45,179 nucleotides of DNA, taken from contig JAFQMP010000009.1 in the NCBI GenBank assembly GCA_017396225.1, forward strand, positions 1-45,179, given 5' to 3'. Positions 41,900-45,179 of the stretch are shown piece after piece. The notes under the pieces were generated by a model. The model did not search any database, was not told where the DNA came from, and was given only the letters and a program-made list of their open reading frames with translations. The DNA is from Clostridia bacterium. GTDB lineage: Bacteria; Bacillota; Clostridia; Oscillospirales; CAG-272. The first letter of the stretch is position 1. Each line of letters starts with the position of its first letter. The translations under genes and the position numbers were made by a program.

Positions 41900-41925
41900 G
41901 CCCCCACAAATCAGTGGGGGCTTTT
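41900..41925 (+). terminator. terminator of the ymdB-flavin reductase unit
   Basis: Stem GCCCCCAC/GTGGGGGC (41900-41907 with 41914-41921) with a 6-base loop and TTTT. Confidence 0.85.
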
Positions 41926-41986
41926 GCAGGCATCAAAGCCCTTCTCCCGATGCTTTTGTATTTTTTGCATTTTTTGTGCTTGTATC

Positions 41987-42015
41987 TTGCATTTTTCCGA
42001 AAGTTATGCTATAAT
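41987..42015 (+). promoter_or_regulatory. promoter of citrate synthase
   Basis: TTGCAT (41987-41992), a 17-base spacer ending in TGC (extended -10), and TATAAT (42010-42015). Confidence 0.82.
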
Positions 42016-42048
42016 AAGTTCTAATCTTTTGAAAGTGAGGTCAATTCT

Positions 42049-43431
42049 GTGCAATTTGAGGATAAAATTATTGCAAGCGACGCAGAAAGAACAGACCTGT
42101 TGCGCGAATTGGTAGAGGAATCGGTCAGCACCTATCAAATCCCCGGTGCGGCATTTGATAACTATCACATCAAGCGTGGCCTGCGTGAGCCCGACGGCAC
42201 CGGCGTTATGGCAGGCGTCACCCGTGTTTGTAACGCACACGGCTACGTTATCAATGAGGGTGAGCGCACCCCTGTGGACGGCGAGCTTTATTACCGCGGC
42301 TACCGTATGTCCACCCTTTGCGAGAATTTTGTAAAGGAAAACCGTTTCGGCTTTGCCGAGACCTGCTATCTCCTCTTTTTCGGTCATCTGCCAACCAAGG
42401 AGCAGCTTGAAAAATTCACGCGACTGATCAGCTCCTACGAGGCGCTTCCCGCGCGCTTTGACGAGGATATTCTGATGAAGGCGCCCTCCAAATCCATTAT
42501 GAACAAAATGGCAACGGGCGTGCTTTCTCTTTACGCCTATGATGAGGACCCCGACACCACCACGCTGGAAAATATGCTCCGACAGAGCATGTCACTGATT
42601 GCGCGTGTACCGATTATTGCCGCACACTCCTATGCCGTGGCACGTAATGTCTTTGGCGGTCACAGCCTGAATCTGAACAATCCCCGTCCTGAGCTTTCCA
42701 CCGCAGAAAACTTCCTGCGTATGCTCCGTCCCGACAAGTCCTACACCGATGAGGAGGCAAAGCTCCTTGACCTTTGTCTGGTCGTACACGCAGAGCATGG
42801 CGGCGGTAACAACTCCTCCTTCGCCTGCCGCGTCCTTTCCTCCTCCGGTACCGATACCTACTCCGCCATCAGCGCGGCAATCGGCTCCCTGAAGGGTCCC
42901 CGCCACGGCGGCGCCAACATCAAGGTGCAGGAAATGTTTGACGACATCAAGGCAGGTGTACGCAACCCGCGCGATGACGAGGAGCTGACACGCTACCTTC
43001 TCAAAATTATGGAGGGCAAGGCAGGTGACGGCAGCGGCCTCATCTACGGTATGGGCCACGCCATTTACACCAAGTCCGACCCCCGCGCCCTGATGCTCAA
43101 GCGTCACGCACGCGACCTTGCAGAAAAGAAGGGCTTTGGCGAGGATTTTGCACTGCTGGAAGCAATTGAACGCCTGACACCCGAAATCTTCCGCGAATAC
43201 AAGGGCATCAACAAGCAGATGTGCGCCAACGTAGACCTTTACTCGGGTCTTATTTACCGCATGCTGAACATTCCCGAAATGATGTACACCCCCCTCTTTG
43301 CCATCGCACGCGTGGCGGGCTGGTGTGCACACCGCATGGAGGAGTTCATCACCGCCAAGCGCATTATCCGTCCTGCCTACAAGTGCATCACTCCCGGCAG
43401 AGATTACATTCCGCTTGACAAGCGCCGATAA
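42049..43431 (+). CDS. citrate synthase
   Basis: A 460-aa citrate/2-methylcitrate synthase condensing acetyl-CoA with oxaloacetate. The catalytic triad is visible: VVHAEHGGGNNSSF (His250), YGMGHAIYTKSDPRA (His337) and CANVDLYSGLIYRML (Asp396). It also has GLREPDGTGVMAGVTRVCNA and ELYYRGYRMS near the N-terminus. It is somewhat longer than the 370-430 aa of most bacterial enzymes, owing to the N-terminal region. GTG is the start codon, with AAGTGAGG 9 bases upstream. Monocistronic. No other TCA-cycle gene is nearby. A plain 2-methylcitrate role cannot be excluded. Confidence 0.96.
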   Translation: MQFEDKIIASDAERTDLLRELVEESVSTYQIPGAAFDNYHIKRGLREPDGTGVMAGVTRVCNAHGYVINEGERTPVDGELYYRGYRMSTLCENFVKENRFGFAETCYLLFFGHLPTKEQLEKFTRLISSYEALPARFDEDILMKAPSKSIMNKMATGVLSLYAYDEDPDTTTLENMLRQSMSLIARVPIIAAHSYAVARNVFGGHSLNLNNPRPELSTAENFLRMLRPDKSYTDEEAKLLDLCLVVHAEHGGGNNSSFACRVLSSSGTDTYSAISAAIGSLKGPRHGGANIKVQEMFDDIKAGVRNPRDDEELTRYLLKIMEGKAGDGSGLIYGMGHAIYTKSDPRALMLKRHARDLAEKKGFGEDFALLEAIERLTPEIFREYKGINKQMCANVDLYSGLIYRMLNIPEMMYTPLFAIARVAGWCAHRMEEFITAKRIIRPAYKCITPGRDYIPLDKRR

Positions 43432-43440
43432 AGTCATACC

Positions 43441-43469
43441 AAGGGAGCAGCCCACGCTGCTCCCTTTTT
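43441..43469 (+). terminator. terminator of citrate synthase
   Basis: A 10-bp stem AAGGGAGCAG/CTGCTCCCTT with a 6-base loop and a T-tract. Confidence 0.92.
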
Positions 43470-43493
43470 ATTTTGAAAAAATCCCCTTTGCTT

Positions 43494-43522
43494 GCATATT
43501 CTGCCCCTATCTGGCAAAAATA
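43494..43522 (+). promoter_or_regulatory. candidate sigma-F (forespore) promoter
   Basis: GCATA (43494-43498), a 14-base spacer and GGCAAAAATA (43513-43522). This fits the B. subtilis sigma-F pattern GYATA ... GGnrAnAHTR as I recall it. No good sigma-A boxes are seen before this gene. AAAGGAGA at 43538-43545 is the ribosome binding site. Confidence 0.6.
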
Positions 43523-43550
43523 CTGACAACACCTTGCAAAGGAGATTAAC

Positions 43551-44288
43551 ATGAAAAAAAACAAGCTATTTGAAAAACTGCGCACCGACAAGGGTGCACG
43601 CGCCATTACGCTCACCGTAGCACTGATGCTCATTGTTCTGACTGTCATTATTGTCGCAACCGTCATCGCCAACCGTGCCCCCGTTGATGACACCCTCCCC
43701 CCTGTTGACGATACACCCGCAGGCGTAGAGGACCCCGACACGAACGGTGACCAACCAGGCGACCAGCCTGGCGGTGAGGAGCCCCCTGCAAGTGACCAGC
43801 CCGACACCCCCTCCAGTACGTTTCCGAGCGAATTTCTGCTCCCCGTATCGGGTGTTCTTTTGAGCAACCACGATGCCGATTTGCAGGTATTCTCCCCCAC
43901 GATGGGTGATTATCGCGTGCACCTCGGCATTGACATCGGCACGGTTGCAGGCGCCACTGTTTCCGCAATGGCAGACGGCACCGTTTCGCAAATCTGGGAC
44001 GATGTGCGTATGGGACGTTGCCTCGCAATCAAGCACGGCGGTGATGCCTACACCATTTACAAGAACCTGAGCGCTGAGCACCCCGAGAATATTGTGGTGG
44101 GCGCCGCCGTCAAAATGGGGGATACCATTGGCACCGTAGGTGAAACGGCTATGGTGGAGATTGCCACCGACCCGCACCTGCACGTAGAAATGACAGTAAA
44201 CGGCATTCAGGTCGACCCCACCGAATATTTCGATGAGGACGCCATGGCAACTCTGAAGGAAGACACCAATTACGAGGACGCTTCCTGA
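43551..44288 (+). CDS. spoIIQ: M23-family peptidase, SpoIIQ-like forespore protein
   Basis: A 245-aa bitopic membrane protein. There is one helix at about residues 20-42, an acidic Pro/Asp/Gly-rich linker (45-90), then a LytM/M23 domain. Metal-binding residues look intact: HLGID (H124, D128) and HLHVE (H209, H211). The order MGDYRVHLGIDIG, ADGTVSQIWDD, GRCLAIKHGG and ETAMVEIATDPHLHVEMTVN follows SpoIIQ more than general endopeptidases. SpoIIQ sits in the forespore membrane and binds SpoIIIAH across the septum. A sigma-F-type promoter upstream supports this. B. subtilis SpoIIQ lacks the catalytic His, while clostridial ones can keep it. A generic M23 hydrolase is the alternative. Confidence 0.8.
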   Translation: MKKNKLFEKLRTDKGARAITLTVALMLIVLTVIIVATVIANRAPVDDTLPPVDDTPAGVEDPDTNGDQPGDQPGGEEPPASDQPDTPSSTFPSEFLLPVSGVLLSNHDADLQVFSPTMGDYRVHLGIDIGTVAGATVSAMADGTVSQIWDDVRMGRCLAIKHGGDAYTIYKNLSAEHPENIVVGAAVKMGDTIGTVGETAMVEIATDPHLHVEMTVNGIQVDPTEYFDEDAMATLKEDTNYEDAS

Positions 44289-44292
44289 AAAC

Positions 44293-44321
44293 AAAAAGAG
44301 GGGACACTGTCCCCTCTTTTT
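44293..44321 (+). terminator. terminator of the SpoIIQ-like gene
   Basis: A 13-bp perfect stem AAAAAGAGGGGAC/GTCCCCTCTTTTT with a 3-base loop. Confidence 0.93.
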
Positions 44322-44372
44322 GTTCAAATTGTTCAAATATTCCGCGAATTTGTTTTAATTTCGTAAAAAGCC

Positions 44373-44401
44373 TTGTATTTGCCGCGCCATTGTGCTACGA
44401 T
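44373..44401 (+). promoter_or_regulatory. promoter of the PHP-domain gene
   Basis: TTGTAT (44373-44378), a 17-base spacer ending in TGC, and TACGAT (44396-44401). A CACCGC-tac-GCGGTG hairpin (44411-44425) lies just before the ribosome binding site CGGAGGAG. Confidence 0.6.
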
Positions 44402-44444
44402 AAAGGCAAGCACCGCTACGCGGTGAGAAACGGAGGAGTTTTTT

Positions 44445-45179
44445 ATGCTTTTCAAGGAGAAAAATCTGTCGCTTTACGACATTTCGCCCAAAATTGTGCC
44501 CATTGGACGCGAGGTCACCTTTACCCTGCGCACCATTGACCCGCACCTGTTTCGAAAAATGCCCTTCACTCTCAAGCTTTACGGCGCAAACGACGGTCTG
44601 ACCACACCTGTTTGCGAGAGTATTCCTTACGAGATGCTGGCAGCACCCGAATACGGCTGCACCTTTACCCTGACGCTTGAGAAGGAACAGCAGTATGAGC
44701 TCTACATTATGTATGAAAACACCGGCAAGCGCTCACGCGGTCACGTTGCATTTTATGCGCTTGAAGATGACCTGCTTGCCCGTACACCGCTGATTGGTGA
44801 TTTCCACGCCCACACTTACTACTCGGACGGTCGTGAGGGACCTGCCTTCGTTGCTGCCGAATACCGCAAGAACGGCTACGACTTCACCACCATTACCGAC
44901 CACCGCCGCCTTGAGCCCTCGCTGATGGCGACAGAGGCCTTCAAGGAATTTGACATTCCCTTCCGCGTTTATCCGGGCGAGGAGGTGCACCCAGAGGGCA
45001 TTGTCACGCACATTGTAAACTTTGCCCCCGACCGCAGCACAAACGCCTTTGCACTCCTCAACCACCCTGAGGAGAACCCCTTCTCGGGTACGCCTACCCC
45101 CGAATGGAGCGAGGCAATGGAGAAAACCCTTGCCACCCTCACCGACCTGCCCGAGGGCGTTGACGCCAAGGAGGTGGCA
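44445..45179 (+). CDS. PHP-domain protein, N-terminal part (3' end beyond window)
   Basis: The frame opens at ATG 44445 behind CGGAGGAG and continues to the window end without a stop, giving 245 residues. Residues 1-115 form a beta-rich region of unknown family (MLFKEKNLSLYDISPKIVPI onward). A PHP-type metal-dependent phosphoesterase domain then begins at about residue 117, with LIGDFHAHTYYSDGREGP (H121, H123) and FTTITDHRRLEPSLMA (D and H of motif II), followed by YPGEEVHPEG. PHP proteins hydrolyse phosphoesters, such as nucleotide or sugar phosphates; the substrate here is unknown. The extra N-terminal domain resembles that of PHP proteins often annotated as hypothetical in Clostridia. Confidence 0.85.
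   Translation, partial: MLFKEKNLSLYDISPKIVPIGREVTFTLRTIDPHLFRKMPFTLKLYGANDGLTTPVCESIPYEMLAAPEYGCTFTLTLEKEQQYELYIMYENTGKRSRGHVAFYALEDDLLARTPLIGDFHAHTYYSDGREGPAFVAAEYRKNGYDFTTITDHRRLEPSLMATEAFKEFDIPFRVYPGEEVHPEGIVTHIVNFAPDRSTNAFALLNHPEENPFSGTPTPEWSEAMEKTLATLTDLPEGVDAKEVA

Overview
The window is a densely packed piece of chromosome from a low-G+C-phylum but fairly GC-rich anaerobe, most likely a spore-forming Clostridia member (Oscillospirales-like). That reading is an inference. It rests on pyruvate phosphate dikinase, a SCIFF-like Cys-rich peptide with a radical SAM maturase, AzlCD, a SpoIIQ-like forespore peptidase behind a sigma-F-type promoter, the rpmH-rnpA-yidD-yidC-jag-mnmE block, and YidC/YidD forms typical of Firmicutes. 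Both strands are used. Most convergent gene pairs share one bidirectional intrinsic terminator, and many genes have clear TTGACA-17-TATAAT promoters. No tRNA, rRNA, CRISPR array, insertion sequence or prophage was seen.

Layout. 1-3.0 kb: the end of ppdK, then a two-gene unit (54-aa Cys-rich peptide plus SPASM radical SAM enzyme) with its own promoter and terminator, then a GNAT acetyltransferase. 3.0-5.2 kb, minus: two unrecognised membrane proteins and a polyprenyl-phosphate sugar transferase. 5.2-9.5 kb: RNase P RNA (rnpB), converging on an FtsK/SpoIIIE translocase with an unusually long disordered linker. 9.7-13.2 kb: a two-gene half-length TauE/SafE pair, rpsO, a long structured leader, and pnp. 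13.4-16.2 kb: DHHW-type protein, DegV, and a BspA-type leucine-rich-repeat lipoprotein. 16.4-20.9 kb: recG converging on an amino-acid ABC importer whose binding protein appears circularly permuted. 21.1-24.3 kb: RpiR regulator divergent from azlCD, then L-asparaginase. 24.3-28.0 kb: a heterodimeric ABC exporter. 28.2-30.9 kb: argG-argH. 31.2-35.0 kb: DUF378 protein, then cca, an alpha/beta hydrolase, ruvX and a YgjP-type metallopeptidase. 35.0-40.2 kb, minus: rpmH-rnpA-yidD-yidC-jag-mnmE plus a small membrane protein. 40.5-45.2 kb: ymdB with a flavin reductase, citrate synthase, SpoIIQ-like protein, and the start of a PHP-domain protein.

Together the genes cover central metabolism (PPDK, citrate synthase), arginine synthesis, RNA processing and decay (RNase P RNA and protein, PNPase, CCA enzyme, MnmE, YmdB), membrane protein insertion (YidC, YidD, Jag), DNA repair and segregation (RecG, RuvX, FtsK), and amino-acid transport.

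The two most unusual items are the peptide/radical SAM pair at 1160-2442, a minimal candidate RiPP system with the SCIFF cysteine spacing but only five cysteines and a short maturase, and the permuted binding protein at 20092-20943.
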